This document shows positions 20,281 through 28,956 of a stretch of 64,000 nucleotides of DNA, one piece after another; within the stretch, counting starts at the first letter, position 1, and the number at the start of each line of letters is the position of its first letter. The notes beneath the pieces are model-generated. The model saw only the letters and a list, made by a program, of their open reading frames with translations. It was not told the DNA's origin and did no database searches. The position numbers were made by a program, and so were the translations under genes. Location: positions 1 to 64,000 of the forward strand of contig NZ_FOWP01000008.1 of assembly GCF_900115475.1 (NCBI RefSeq). Reading direction: 5' to 3'. Source of the stretch: Ectopseudomonas composti. Its GTDB lineage: Bacteria; Pseudomonadota; Gammaproteobacteria; Pseudomonadales; Pseudomonadaceae.

Positions 20281-20326
20281 AAAACGGTCGGGTGCAAACG
20301 GGCCGCACAGCGGCGGCAGGACGAGA
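20281..20326 (-). promoter_or_regulatory. Probable trp attenuator region
   Basis: Immediately after the leader stop, the minus strand contains CCGCCGCTGTGCGG (a short GC hairpin), then CCCGTTTGCACCCGACCG followed by TTTTCCCC. These can form the alternative pairings expected of an attenuator. I did not compute the exact antiterminator and terminator pairings. Confidence 0.5.
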
Positions 20327-20371
20327 TCAGGCGCGCCAGCGCCAACGGGCCAGAGCCTTGATCACTTTCAT
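20327..20371 (-). CDS. trpL: Trp leader peptide for attenuation of trpE
   Basis: A 14-codon ORF on the minus strand reads [14 protein letters not shown] and ends in TGA. Two tryptophan codons (TGG CGC TGG) sit near its end. It lies between 20371 and 20327, upstream of trpE at 20259, and is followed by GC-rich, hairpin-capable DNA and a short T-run (see 20281-20326). Attenuation of trpE is established in P. putida. The ORF and Trp codons are seen directly; the regulatory role is inferred. Confidence 0.8.
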   Translation of the reverse strand: MKVIKALARWRWRA

Positions 20372-20486
20372 CCAGAGTTTGCAGCTAACCACCACGGTGC
20401 GATCTCGACAGGCGGGGGAATAAGGAGAGCGGCCACGTTAGCAGCTACACACTACGCGCTGCAAGCTGGGCAAGGCGATAGCGATG

Positions 20487-20531
20487 CAGGAGCGGATTTA
20501 TCGACGAAATCGCGGATGAATCCGCTCCTAC
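20487..20531. repeat. GTAGGAGCG-type palindromic repeat
   Basis: CAGGAGCGGATTTA (20487-20500) is matched by GAATCCGCTCCTAC (20518-20531), forming a REP-like hairpin in the 370-base gap between trpE and gph. A second repeat of the GTAGGGTGGAC type starts near 20540 (GTAGGGTGGACGACGC...CGTCCACC). Apart from trpL and these repeats I see no gene in 20260-20629. Confidence 0.7.
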
Positions 20532-20629
20532 AAAAGCTGTTTAACCGTAGGGTGGACGACGCGTCACCCGTCCACCGGCAAGGTCGCCTCGGTGAGTCGA
20601 TAAAGCGCGAGCTACGCGCCCCTATCTCC

Positions 20630-21310
20630 CTATAACAGCTCGACCAGGCTATCGACTACCAGGCTCGGCTGTTCTTCGGCAATCGGGCGTCCATGGTTAT
20701 AGCCGTAGCTCACTGCGACGCAGGGCACCGCGGCAGCACGAGCGGCCAGCACGTCGTTGCGCGAGTCGCCGACGAACAGTGTTTGCGCCGCGTCAACCCC
20801 AGCCAGATGCATCACCTGCAGCAACGCCGCCGGGTCGGGTTTCTGCTGCGGCAGGGTGTCGCCGCCGATGATCCAGCGAAAGTAACCGCCCAGGCCAACC
20901 TGTTCCAAAAGCGGCGCGACGAAGCGCTCCGGCTTGTTGGTCACCACTGCGAGTTCGACAGCCGCCGTGCTGAGGGCCTCAAGCAGTTCGTGCACACCAG
21001 GGTAGAGCGCGGTCAGGTTATGGCAGTCGGCGTAGATGTCGAGAAAGCGCGCCAGCGCCTCTTCCGTCTCGGCCTCACCGACTGCGGCGTGCTCCAGGTC
21101 ACCGGCCAGGGCACGGCGCACCAGCACTCGCGCACCGTTGCCGACCCAATCACGGACTTTTTCAACGCCAGCTGGCGCACGACCCAGCTCGACCAGCATG
21201 CGGTCGACAGCCTCGGCCAGGTCCGGCACCGAGTCGATCAGCGTGCCATCCAGATCGAACATCACCAGACGCGGCAGCTCGCCACCGCACAGCGCGCGCA
21301 GCGGTTTCAT
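20630..21310 (-). CDS. gph: Phosphoglycolate phosphatase
   Basis: HAD-family phosphatase that removes 2-phosphoglycolate. The 226-residue protein has the nucleophile motif [14 protein letters not shown], the VVTNKP motif II and the C-terminal [10 protein letters not shown] motif IV. Its ATG overlaps the rpe stop as ATGA. The rpe-gph-trp order is conserved in Pseudomonas, although a leader and repeats separate gph from trpE here. Confidence 0.93.
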   Translation of the reverse strand: MKPLRALCGGELPRLVMFDLDGTLIDSVPDLAEAVDRMLVELGRAPAGVEKVRDWVGNGARVLVRRALAGDLEHAAVGEAETEEALARFLDIYADCHNLTALYPGVHELLEALSTAAVELAVVTNKPERFVAPLLEQVGLGGYFRWIIGGDTLPQQKPDPAALLQVMHLAGVDAAQTLFVGDSRNDVLAARAAAVPCVAVSYGYNHGRPIAEEQPSLVVDSLVELL

Positions 21311-21981
21311 CCACGCACCTGGGCCAGCTCGGCGCGCATGGCGTCGATCACGGCCTTGTAGTCCGGCTGGTTGAAGATCGCCGAGCCGGCGACGAAGGTG
21401 TCGGCACCCGCTTCAGCGATCTCACGAATGTTCTGCACGTTGACGCCACCGTCGATTTCCAGACGAATCTCGCGACCACTGGCGTCGATCAGTGCACGGG
21501 CTTCACGCAGCTTGTCGAGGGTGCCGGGGATGAACTTCTGCCCGCCGAAGCCGGGGTTGACGCTCATCAGCAGGATCATGTCGACCTTGTCCATCACGTA
21601 CTTGAGTACGTCCAGCGGGGTTGCCGGGTTGAACACCAGGCCGGCCTTGGCGCCGCCCGCCTTGATCAACTGCAACGAACGGTCGACGTGCTCGGAGGCT
21701 TCAGGGTGGAAGGTGACGTAGGTGGCGCCCGCCTCGATGAAGTCACCGATGATGCGATCCACCGGTTTGACCATCAGGTGTGCGTCGATGGGCGCGGTGA
21801 TGCCGTACTTGCGCAGTGCCGAGCAAACCATCGGGCCGATGGTCAGATTGGGCACGTAGTGGTTGTCCATGACATCGAAGTGGACGATGTCCGCCCCGGC
21901 GGCGAGTACGTTGTCCACTTCCTCACCCAGGCGGGCGAAGTCGGCGGAAAGGATCGACGGGGCGATGGCGAAGGGTTGCAT
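21307..21981 (-). CDS. rpe: Ribulose-phosphate 3-epimerase
   Basis: Interconverts ribulose-5-phosphate and xylulose-5-phosphate in the pentose phosphate pathway. The 224-residue TIM barrel shows [30 protein letters not shown] and [12 protein letters not shown], with the metal-binding His and Asp residues of the family. Its stop overlaps gph. A GTAGGGTGGAC-type repeat lies between it and the aldehyde dehydrogenase gene. Confidence 0.95.
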   Translation of the reverse strand: MQPFAIAPSILSADFARLGEEVDNVLAAGADIVHFDVMDNHYVPNLTIGPMVCSALRKYGITAPIDAHLMVKPVDRIIGDFIEAGATYVTFHPEASEHVDRSLQLIKAGGAKAGLVFNPATPLDVLKYVMDKVDMILLMSVNPGFGGQKFIPGTLDKLREARALIDASGREIRLEIDGGVNVQNIREIAEAGADTFVAGSAIFNQPDYKAVIDAMRAELAQVRG

Positions 21982-22122
21982 GGCGCACCTCTGAGTGCTT
22001 GGTCACGGTGGCACGCATTGTAACGGCTGTAGAGCCTTCAATCGACTGAAGCACGCTTCGCGTAGGGTGCGACATGCCGAAGGTTTGTCCGCCACGAACC
22101 GGCAGCGACGCAGCATAAGAAG

Positions 22123-22150
22123 GGGTGGACAAGCTTCGCGTTGTCCACCC
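22123..22150. repeat. GTAGGGTGGAC-type palindromic repeat
   Basis: GGGTGGACAA (22123-22132) and TTGTCCACCC (22141-22150) form a perfect 10-bp stem with an eight-base loop, downstream of the aldehyde dehydrogenase gene. It may also act as a weak terminator for that gene. A related half-copy, GTAGGGTGCGAC, lies near 22062. Confidence 0.65.
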
Positions 22151-22178
22151 TACGCACTTACACCATGAGCCGCCTGGC

Positions 22179-23639
22179 TCAGATACCACCGAGGCAGAGG
22201 TACTTGATCTCCAGGTACTCATCCAGCCCGTACTTGGAGCCTTCACGCCCCAGGCCCGAGGATTTCATACCGCCAAATGGCGCGACTTCGTTGGAGATCA
22301 ACCCGGTATTGATACCGACCATCCCGTACTCCAGCGCTTCGGCTACACGGAAGGTGCGGCCCAGATCGCGGGTATAGAAGTAGCCAGCCAGGCCGAACTC
22401 GGTGTCGTTGGCCTGACGCACCACGTCGGCTTCGTCACTGAAGCGAAACAGCGGCGCCAGCGGGCCGAAGGTCTCTTCGCGGGCAACACGCATATCCGCG
22501 GTGACGCCGGTGATGACCGTGGGCTCGAAGAAATGCCCACCCAACGCGTGCGGCTTGCCACCCTGCAACACCTCGGCGCCCTTGGCCAGCGCGTCGGCCA
22601 GATGAGCCTGCACCTTGGCCATGGCATTGCCATCGATCAACGGGCCAATGACGACGCCGGTTTCATCACCAGGGCCAACCCGCAGTTTGGCCACAGCCGC
22701 AGCCAGTTTTTCGGCAAAGGCGTCGTAGACGGCTTCATGCACGTACAGGCGATTGGCGCAGACACAGGTCTGCCCGGCGTTGCGGTACTTGGCCACCAGC
22801 GCACCGTCTACCGCGGCATCGAGATCGGCATCCTCGAAGACGATGAACGGCGCATTGCCACCGAGCTCCAGCGAGAGTTTCTTCAGAGTCGGCGCACATT
22901 GCTCCATCAATTTGATGCCGACGCCGGTGGAGCCGGTAAACGACAACTTGCGCACGATGGGGTTGGCGCACAGCTCGGCGCCGACTTCACGGGAACGCTC
23001 GGCATCGGCCGGCAGCACACTGAACAACCCGGCCGGGATCCCCGCGCGCTCGGCCAGCACGGCCAGCGCCAGGGCACTGAACGGCGTCTGTGGCGCCGGT
23101 TTGAGCACCATGGCGCAGCCAGCGGCCAACGCCGGGCCGGCCTTGCGAGTGATCATCGCCGCAGGGAAGTTCCAAGGCGTGATGGCCGCCGCCACGCCAA
23201 CAGGCTCCTTGGTCACGATCAGGCGCTTGTCCGGCTGATGACCGGGAATGGTGTCGCCATAGACGCGCTTGGCTTCCTCGGCGAACCATTCGATGAAGGA
23301 TGCGGCGTAGAGCACCTCACCGCGCGCCTCGGTCAGGGGCTTGCCCTGCTCGGCTGTCATGATCCGCGCCAGATCGTCCTGATTGGCCAGCATCAGCTCG
23401 TACCATTTGCGCAGCCGCGCCGCGCGCTCCTTGGCCGTCAACGCACGCCAGGCGGGTTGGGCAGCCTGCGCCGCCTCGATGGCCTGGCGGGTCTGCGCAC
23501 CGCCAATGTTCGGCACGTTGCCCAGCGATTCGCCGTTGGCTGGGTTGAAGATTTCGCTCACATCGCCATTGCTGGCGTCGCACCACTGGCCGTCAATATA
23601 GGCCTGATGGCGCAGCAGATCGGGATCGTTCAATTGCAT
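22179..23639 (-). CDS. NAD(P)-dependent succinate-semialdehyde dehydrogenase (GabD-like)
   Basis: Oxidises succinate semialdehyde, and possibly glutarate semialdehyde, to the acid. The 486-residue aldehyde dehydrogenase contains the ITPWNFP cofactor segment, the SFTGSTGVG loop, the general base in LELGGNAP and the catalytic cysteine in GQTCVCANR, all as in GabD. The ATG at 23639 (MQLNDPDLL) has family support; the ORF is open upstream. It is the last gene of the run with a permease and an alcohol dehydrogenase. It could be redundant with another gabD elsewhere in the genome. Confidence 0.9.
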   Translation of the reverse strand: MQLNDPDLLRHQAYIDGQWCDASNGDVSEIFNPANGESLGNVPNIGGAQTRQAIEAAQAAQPAWRALTAKERAARLRKWYELMLANQDDLARIMTAEQGKPLTEARGEVLYAASFIEWFAEEAKRVYGDTIPGHQPDKRLIVTKEPVGVAAAITPWNFPAAMITRKAGPALAAGCAMVLKPAPQTPFSALALAVLAERAGIPAGLFSVLPADAERSREVGAELCANPIVRKLSFTGSTGVGIKLMEQCAPTLKKLSLELGGNAPFIVFEDADLDAAVDGALVAKYRNAGQTCVCANRLYVHEAVYDAFAEKLAAAVAKLRVGPGDETGVVIGPLIDGNAMAKVQAHLADALAKGAEVLQGGKPHALGGHFFEPTVITGVTADMRVAREETFGPLAPLFRFSDEADVVRQANDTEFGLAGYFYTRDLGRTFRVAEALEYGMVGINTGLISNEVAPFGGMKSSGLGREGSKYGLDEYLEIKYLCLGGI

Positions 23640-23701
23640 GATGTTCTCCTGCAGCCGAGGGAGGAGATCGCCCCCCGGCTGGATAAGGGCCTCGAAAGGC
23701 G

Positions 23702-25081
23702 TCACTCGGCGGGCGGCAGATCCTTGGTAAAGGTCTGGTCGTTCTCACCACGGAACATCTGTGCCCCGTAGATCAGCGCGCAAAGGCCGACGCCGATGGC
23801 GAAGGCCCAGCCGGCGCCCTTGATTGCCAGCACCGCACCGATCACCCCGGCGATGCCAAGATCGCGCTGGCTACGCGCCTCCATGATGCCCAGGCGCACG
23901 CTGACGTAGCCCTGGATCAGCAAGGTCAGCGCCAGCGCCACGCCGAGAATCGGCTGCAACAGGGTCACCACCGGCAATAACAGCAGACCAGTGTTGGTGC
24001 CCCAACGGAACGAGCCGACACCGCCGTAGATGGACTTCATCGCCTTGGCGCCGCCCTTGAAACGCTCGGTGATCACCACCTGCATCGCCGACCATTGCGG
24101 GCCGCACATGGCCACGTCCGGGCCGAAGATGCTCATGAATGCATTGCGCCCGCCGAAGATCAGGTGCGAGCGGTTGGGGTTGAAGTCGACCTTCTCGTCA
24201 CGGCGAATGTGATCGGCCTCGCCGAGAATCGCCCTGGCTCCCAATACGTCACCAAACACCACCAAATAGGCAGCCAGCACAGTGGGAATGGCGGTGACGA
24301 ACATCATCAGCGGCGGCATGCCAAGGCCGAATACGGTGTACTCGTTCCACAGGGTGGCAAAGTCCGGTTTGCTGATGCCCCACTCGATGCTCGGCCAGGG
24401 CGCCTCGCCGAAGATAGGCGCGACGAACACGGCCAGGAGGATGATCGGGAAGATGCCGAGCTTGGCGAAGTTCCACCAGAAGCGGTTGCGCTTCTTCAAC
24501 TGCTGGAAGTGAAGGGAGAACACCAGGTAGAAAGCGATACCGACAGCGATGGAAATGGTCCAGGGGAAACTGTCGAAGCGACCGCCCTCCTTGAATACCG
24601 TCACCACCGCACTGAGGCCCGCGCCCATGATGATGCCCGCCTTGAGCGCAGAGGGCACCAAGGACACCACCTTGCGCGCCATGCCCGTCATGCCCAGCCC
24701 TATCGAGAACACACCTAGCATCAACTGGAAGGCAATCAACGCATGGATGCGCTCCTGCCCCTCCGGAAACTGGCTGCAGTAGGCCATCAGCAGAGGAATC
24801 GCCGGGGTGATCCAGCCCGGTACGACCGGGTCTCCCAGCAGGTGATGGGTCAGGTACAGAAGACCGTTGAGCATGACCACGGCCAGTGCCACCTCGAAAG
24901 GCATGCCGAGAAATTCCGTCATCAGCGGAATCGCCGCCAGGTCGACCGCACACATGAGCAGGCCCTGCATGTAGTCGGAGATCTCGAAGCGGTAATGAAT
25001 AAAAGGCAGACGCACCTTGAATGGCCCCACCGGCCAGTAAGGGGCTTCCACACCAAGGTCTTGTTGATGCAGTTCGGACAT
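23702..25081 (-). CDS. Multi-pass permease, NCS2-like, substrate unknown
   Basis: Integral inner-membrane protein of 459 residues with about 11-12 hydrophobic segments. It loosely resembles the xanthine/uracil (NCS2) permease superfamily, but I see no clear purine-permease signature, so the family call is tentative. The conserved-looking features are [22 protein letters not shown] near the N-terminus and a soluble loop with [18 protein letters not shown] in the middle. Its position between the alcohol and aldehyde dehydrogenases suggests it imports their substrate. The ATG at 25081 ([10 protein letters not shown]) is used; a GTG three codons upstream is also possible. Confidence 0.7.
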   Translation of the reverse strand: MSELHQQDLGVEAPYWPVGPFKVRLPFIHYRFEISDYMQGLLMCAVDLAAIPLMTEFLGMPFEVALAVVMLNGLLYLTHHLLGDPVVPGWITPAIPLLMAYCSQFPEGQERIHALIAFQLMLGVFSIGLGMTGMARKVVSLVPSALKAGIIMGAGLSAVVTVFKEGGRFDSFPWTISIAVGIAFYLVFSLHFQQLKKRNRFWWNFAKLGIFPIILLAVFVAPIFGEAPWPSIEWGISKPDFATLWNEYTVFGLGMPPLMMFVTAIPTVLAAYLVVFGDVLGARAILGEADHIRRDEKVDFNPNRSHLIFGGRNAFMSIFGPDVAMCGPQWSAMQVVITERFKGGAKAMKSIYGGVGSFRWGTNTGLLLLPVVTLLQPILGVALALTLLIQGYVSVRLGIMEARSQRDLGIAGVIGAVLAIKGAGWAFAIGVGLCALIYGAQMFRGENDQTFTKDLPPAE

Positions 25082-25118
25082 TTGAATCACCCAGCTTTAT
25101 TAGAGTTGTATGTCAGCC

Positions 25119-25138
25119 GGCCCCAGCACGCTGGGGCC
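25119..25138. other. Intergenic hairpin between alcohol dehydrogenase and permease genes
   Basis: GGCCCCAG, CACG loop and CTGGGGCC form a perfect 8-bp stem. On the minus strand (the direction of transcription) there is no T-tract after it, so it is more likely an mRNA-processing or stability element than a terminator. Confidence 0.5.
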
Positions 25139-25161
25139 TTTCATCTTCTTCGTTGCGGTAA

Positions 25162-26310
25162 TCAGTAGGCAGAGCGGTAGATCTGCTCGATGTCGCCAGC
25201 AGTCAGGCGGCGCGGGTTGTTGCGCATCAGGCGATCGATCTTGCTGGCCTCCTCGGCCATCGCCGGGATGGCATCTTCCGGCACACCGAAGCTGCGCATG
25301 CCCTTGGGAATGTCGACGCTGGCACACAGCTCAGCCATGGCCTCGACGGCCAGGTCGGCAGCAGCCTTGTCGCTCAGGCCATGCGTCTGCATGCCAAGGG
25401 CAGTTGCGATCTCGGCCATGCGCTCGACGCAGGCCAGCTTGTTCCAGGCCATCACGTAGGGCAGCAGCAGCGCGTTGCTGACGCCGTGAGCGATGTTGAA
25501 GCGCCCACCCAACGGATAAGCCAGCGCATGCACAGCGCCAACGCCGGCATTGCCGAAGGCCATGCCGGCCATCAGGCTGGCGGTGGCCATATCCTCGCGA
25601 GCGACCAGATCAGTCGGATTGGCATAGGCCTTGGGCAGCGCCTTGGCGATCAGTTTGATCGCGCCAATGGCCAGAGCATCGGTGATCGGCGAGGCATTGA
25701 CCGACAGGTAGGACTCCACCGCATGCACCAGCGCATCAACGCCACTGGCTGCGGTCACGCTGCGCGGGCAGGTCAGGGTCATCACGGGGCTGACCAGAGC
25801 CACGTCAGGCAGCAAGTAGTCGCTGACGATGCCCTTTTTCAATTGCGCCTGCTTGTCCGACAGGATCGACACGTTGGTCACTTCCGAACCGGTGCCAGCG
25901 GTGGTCGGAATGGCAATCAGCGGCGGACCTTTGCGTTTGATCTGATCGACGCCGAACAGCTCGTCCAGTGCACCGTCATGACCGACATAACCGGCCACCG
26001 CTTTGGCGATATCGATGGCGCTACCACCACCGACACCGATCAGGCCATCGTGGCCACCATCGCGATAGGCCTTGGCACAGGCCTCGACGATGGCAATCTC
26101 CGGCTCCGGCTCCACGCCGTCGAAAATGCCGTAGGCACGCTCACCCAGTTGCTTGAGCACGTGATCAACCGTACCTGACTTGATCAGGATGGCGTCGGTG
26201 ACGATCAGCGGGTTGGCGATATTCAGTCGGGGCAGTTCGACCGCCAGTTGCTCCACGGCACTCTGGCCGGTCAGCAACTTATTGGCGATCTTGAATGCAG
26301 CAATACTCAT
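25162..26310 (-). CDS. Iron-containing (group III) alcohol dehydrogenase
   Basis: NAD(P)-dependent alcohol oxidation. The 382-residue protein has the GGGSAIDIAKAVA cofactor motif, the PTTAGTGSEVT segment and the metal-ligand region DALVHAVESYLS ... GAVHALAYPLGGRFNIAHG with the family Asp and three His. Together with the GabD-like enzyme it would convert 4-hydroxybutyrate (or a similar omega-hydroxy acid or diol) to succinate; this is inferred from the pairing. A sigma54-type promoter lies 50-65 bases before its ATG, so it heads the operon. Confidence 0.88.
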   Translation of the reverse strand: MSIAAFKIANKLLTGQSAVEQLAVELPRLNIANPLIVTDAILIKSGTVDHVLKQLGERAYGIFDGVEPEPEIAIVEACAKAYRDGGHDGLIGVGGGSAIDIAKAVAGYVGHDGALDELFGVDQIKRKGPPLIAIPTTAGTGSEVTNVSILSDKQAQLKKGIVSDYLLPDVALVSPVMTLTCPRSVTAASGVDALVHAVESYLSVNASPITDALAIGAIKLIAKALPKAYANPTDLVAREDMATASLMAGMAFGNAGVGAVHALAYPLGGRFNIAHGVSNALLLPYVMAWNKLACVERMAEIATALGMQTHGLSDKAAADLAVEAMAELCASVDIPKGMRSFGVPEDAIPAMAEEASKIDRLMRNNPRRLTAGDIEQIYRSAY

Positions 26311-26359
26311 CAGCAGGCCCTTATGCGTTGTTGTGCTGAACGGGTTCAGGGCTTGCCAT

Positions 26360-26375
26360 AGCCATTCCTGTGCCA
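26360..26375 (-). promoter_or_regulatory. Candidate sigma54 (-24/-12) promoter of the alcohol dehydrogenase operon
   Basis: The minus strand reads TGGCACAGGAATGGCT from 26375 to 26360. It has the invariant GG at -24 and GC at -12 with correct spacing, and differs from TGGCAC-N5-TTGCT at one position. It lies between the alcohol dehydrogenase start (26310) and the sigma54-type activator gene, which is the expected partner. Confidence 0.65.
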
Positions 26376-26454
26376 GCTCGCTGAAAGTGGCGTGGTAGAA
26401 GGCTTGCGTCGATTTGTCACAGCGCTGCGCAGAACTCGAACGATCAGAAAACCA

Positions 26455-26475
26455 ATCAAATGAGTGTATTTTGAT
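26455..26475. promoter_or_regulatory. Candidate activator-binding palindrome (UAS)
   Basis: ATCAAA, nine bases and TTTGAT form an inverted repeat in AT-rich DNA about 80-100 bp upstream of the sigma54 promoter, where an NtrC-type activator would bind. Assignment to the adjacent regulator is by position only. Confidence 0.35.
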
Positions 26476-26486
26476 CCATTTTTTAA

Positions 26487-27857
26487 TCAGCCCTGTTCCC
26501 AGCGCTTCATCTTCTGCACCAGCGTCGCCTGACTGAGACCAAGCACCTTGGCCGCTTCGCGGGTGGTCTTGTGTTGCATCAGCGCACGGCGGATGAGACG
26601 CCGCTCAAGGTTTTCTACCTGTTTGCGCAGCGGCAGCAAGTCGCCTTCACCTACGTCGCTGCGAGCGATGCGCATCTCCTCCGGCAGATCGAACAGCTCG
26701 ATGCGCTCGCCGCTGACGGTGACCACCAGGCGTTCAACCAGATTGATCAGCTCACGGATGTTGCCGGGCCAGCCGTAATCAGTCAGTGCGTCGAGCGCTT
26801 CGAGTTCCCAGCTCAGCACTCGGCCATAACGCTGATTGAATTCGGCCAGGTAAAAATCCAGCAGCGGCTGAATTTCCTCGGGGCGCTCACGCAAAGCCGG
26901 AATGTGGATCGGCACGACGTTGAGGCGGTAGTAGAGATCGGCACGAAAACGACCCTCGGCAACCATCTTGCGCAGGTCATGGTGGGTGGCGGTGATGATG
27001 CGCACGTCCACCTCCTTCAACTCCAGCCCACCGACCGGGATGAAACGGCTCTCCTCGATCACCTTGAGCAACTTGACCTGCAGCGGCAGTGGCAGATCAC
27101 CGATCTCATCGAGAAAAACCGTGCCCTGGTGAGCCAGTTCGAGCAGACCGCGTTTGCCCTTGCTACCAGCACCGGTGAATGCGCCCGGTACATAGCCGAA
27201 CAACTCGGCCTCGATCAGATTTTCCGGCAATGCACCGCAGTTCAGCGCCAGGAATGGCTGCGCTGCGCGCGGGCTGCTCTTGTGGATGTACTGGGCGATC
27301 AAGGTCTTGCCAACGCCGGTTTCCCCTTGCAGCAGCACCTTCACATCGCTGCTGGCGACCTGTCGCGCCTGCATGAAGACACGCCCTGAAGCAGGCTGAT
27401 CAGCAACGGGAGAGGCATCGAGCAGATCGTCACGCTGCCCGGCATGCAGCTTGGCCGTGCTGTTGCGCAACTGTTTCAGCTGCTGCAGCTCGTCGCGTTC
27501 ATGCTTCATGCGCAGCAGCTCGGTCATGTCGCGCACGGTGCTGACCACGTAACGCACCCGGCCATCGGCGGCGAAGATCGGCGTACCACTGACCAGCAGA
27601 CGTTTGCCCTGGCTGACGCTCTGCATCAGCGACAGCGCCTTGCCCTCCTTGAGCACGCGCAAGGACACCGACTGCGAGATCACGCCCTGCTCCACCAGCG
27701 CCTGCATGTGCTGGCCTATGACGGCCTCGGCACGCAGCCCGGTCAGGCGCTCATAGGCGCTATTGACCTTGAGGGTAATGCCATCGGCGTCGGTGATGTA
27801 GACGCCGTCATGCAACGCGTCGATCAACTCGCGAAATCCGGGATCATCGAAGTCCAT
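26487..27857 (-). CDS. Sigma54-dependent PAS/AAA+/Fis regulator
   Basis: Enhancer-binding activator of 456 residues. An N-terminal PAS domain (about 8-118) probably senses a small ligand. The AAA+ domain has Walker A GETGVGKT (178-185), the sigma54-contacting GAFTGA (225-230) and VFLDEIGDLPL. A C-terminal Fis-type helix-turn-helix ends in TREAAKVLGLSQATLVQKMKRW. There is no receiver domain, so it is not a response regulator. It lies directly upstream of the alcohol dehydrogenase operon, which carries a sigma54 promoter, and is its likely activator. Confidence 0.92.
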   Translation of the reverse strand: MDFDDPGFRELIDALHDGVYITDADGITLKVNSAYERLTGLRAEAVIGQHMQALVEQGVISQSVSLRVLKEGKALSLMQSVSQGKRLLVSGTPIFAADGRVRYVVSTVRDMTELLRMKHERDELQQLKQLRNSTAKLHAGQRDDLLDASPVADQPASGRVFMQARQVASSDVKVLLQGETGVGKTLIAQYIHKSSPRAAQPFLALNCGALPENLIEAELFGYVPGAFTGAGSKGKRGLLELAHQGTVFLDEIGDLPLPLQVKLLKVIEESRFIPVGGLELKEVDVRIITATHHDLRKMVAEGRFRADLYYRLNVVPIHIPALRERPEEIQPLLDFYLAEFNQRYGRVLSWELEALDALTDYGWPGNIRELINLVERLVVTVSGERIELFDLPEEMRIARSDVGEGDLLPLRKQVENLERRLIRRALMQHKTTREAAKVLGLSQATLVQKMKRWEQG

Positions 27858-27960
27858 CTGGCCGCCTTGTTACGCCGGGAAAACGGAACATTCTACGCCC
27901 AGAAACGAGCAAGGCCCCGCCGGTTTCCCGGCGAGGCCCTGAACAGGTAGCTACGGCAAT

Positions 27961-28788
27961 TTATTCCGGCGTCGAGGTGCGCAGCTTCTCGCTACGCCCA
28001 CGCAACCACTCCAGAGTCAGCAGCAGCAGCACGGAGAAACCGATCAGCAAGGTCGCGGCAGCAGCGATGGTCGGCGACAGGTTCTCGCGGATGCCGCTGA
28101 ACATCTGCCGCGGCAGGGTGGCCTGTTCGGGGCCGGCGAGGAACAGGGTCACCACCACTTCGTCGAACGAGGTGGCGAAGGCGAACAACGCACCGGAGAT
28201 CACGCCCGGGGCGATCAGCGGCAAGGTCACACGGCGAAATGCGGTCAGCGGCGAGGCGCCGAGGCTGGCGGCGGCGCGCACCAGGTTGTGGTTGAAGCCC
28301 TGTAGCGTGGCCGACACGGTGATGATCACGAAGGGCACGCCGAGCACGGCATGCACCAGGATCAGCGACAGGTAGCTGTTGCCCATGCCCAACGGCGCGA
28401 AGAACAGGTAGCTGGCGACACCGATGATCACCACCGGGACGATCATCGGCGAAATCAGCAGGCTCATTACCAGCGCCTTGCCGCGGAACTCGCCACGGGT
28501 CAGGCCAATGGCTGCCAGGGTGCCAAAGCCCATGGCCAGCATGGTCGCGGCAGGGGCGATGATCAGGCTGTTCTTCAGCGAGCGCATCCAGTCGGCAGAC
28601 ATGAAGAAGTCTTCGTACCAACGCAGTGAGAAGCCCTGCAGCGGGTAGACAAGAAAGGTGCCGGAGTTGAACGACAGCGGCACGATCACCAGCACCGGCA
28701 AGATCAGAAATAGCAGGACCAGGCCGCAAAGGATGCGCAGGCCGTAGTACCAGAGGCGCTCGATGGGGGACATGTAGGGGCTGAGCAT
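27961..28788 (-). CDS. ABC transporter permease, PotC/YdcV type (AgtD-like)
   Basis: Second membrane subunit of a polyamine/GABA-type ABC importer. The 275-residue protein has six predicted membrane helices and the EAA-like loop AAASLGASPLTAFRRVTLPLIAPG that contacts the ATPase. It is the last gene of the ATPase, binding protein, permease, permease order that corresponds, from memory, to PA0603-PA0606 (agtABCD, uptake of GABA and 5-aminovalerate). A 168-base gap full of repeats separates it from the first permease gene. Confidence 0.88.
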   Translation of the reverse strand: MLSPYMSPIERLWYYGLRILCGLVLLFLILPVLVIVPLSFNSGTFLVYPLQGFSLRWYEDFFMSADWMRSLKNSLIIAPAATMLAMGFGTLAAIGLTRGEFRGKALVMSLLISPMIVPVVIIGVASYLFFAPLGMGNSYLSLILVHAVLGVPFVIITVSATLQGFNHNLVRAAASLGASPLTAFRRVTLPLIAPGVISGALFAFATSFDEVVVTLFLAGPEQATLPRQMFSGIRENLSPTIAAAATLLIGFSVLLLLTLEWLRGRSEKLRTSTPE

Positions 28789-28817
28789 GGGTTTTACTCC
28801 AGTGAGCGTTTTAAGCT

Positions 28818-28914
28818 CCCCTCTCCCACTTGTGGGAGAGGGGCTGGGGGAGAGGGTTTGGTAAAACCGCCCTCTCCCGCCCTTCGGGCACCCTCTCCCG
28901 CAGGCGGGAGAGGG
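28818..28914. repeat. Paired palindromes between the two permease genes
   Basis: A 12-bp perfect stem (CCCCTCTCCCAC / GTGGGAGAGGGG, 28818-28843) and an 11-bp perfect stem (CCCTCTCCCGC / GCGGGAGAGGG, 28891-28914) share the CCCTCTCCC core. This short palindrome occurs inside a presumed operon, so it may trim or stabilise the message. Confidence 0.75.
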
Positions 28915-28956
28915 TCATCAGATGGCCTGCTACGCAGGCGTGTTCTATAGCCGTTT

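Noticed and set aside
22179..27857. The sigma54 module as a mobile element
   Set aside because: No integrase, transposase, direct repeats or tRNA end is visible, so lateral acquisition is not shown by this window.
28818..28914. Possible CRISPR array
   Set aside because: Only two palindromes with different arms and no regular spacers; it is an intergenic palindrome pair.
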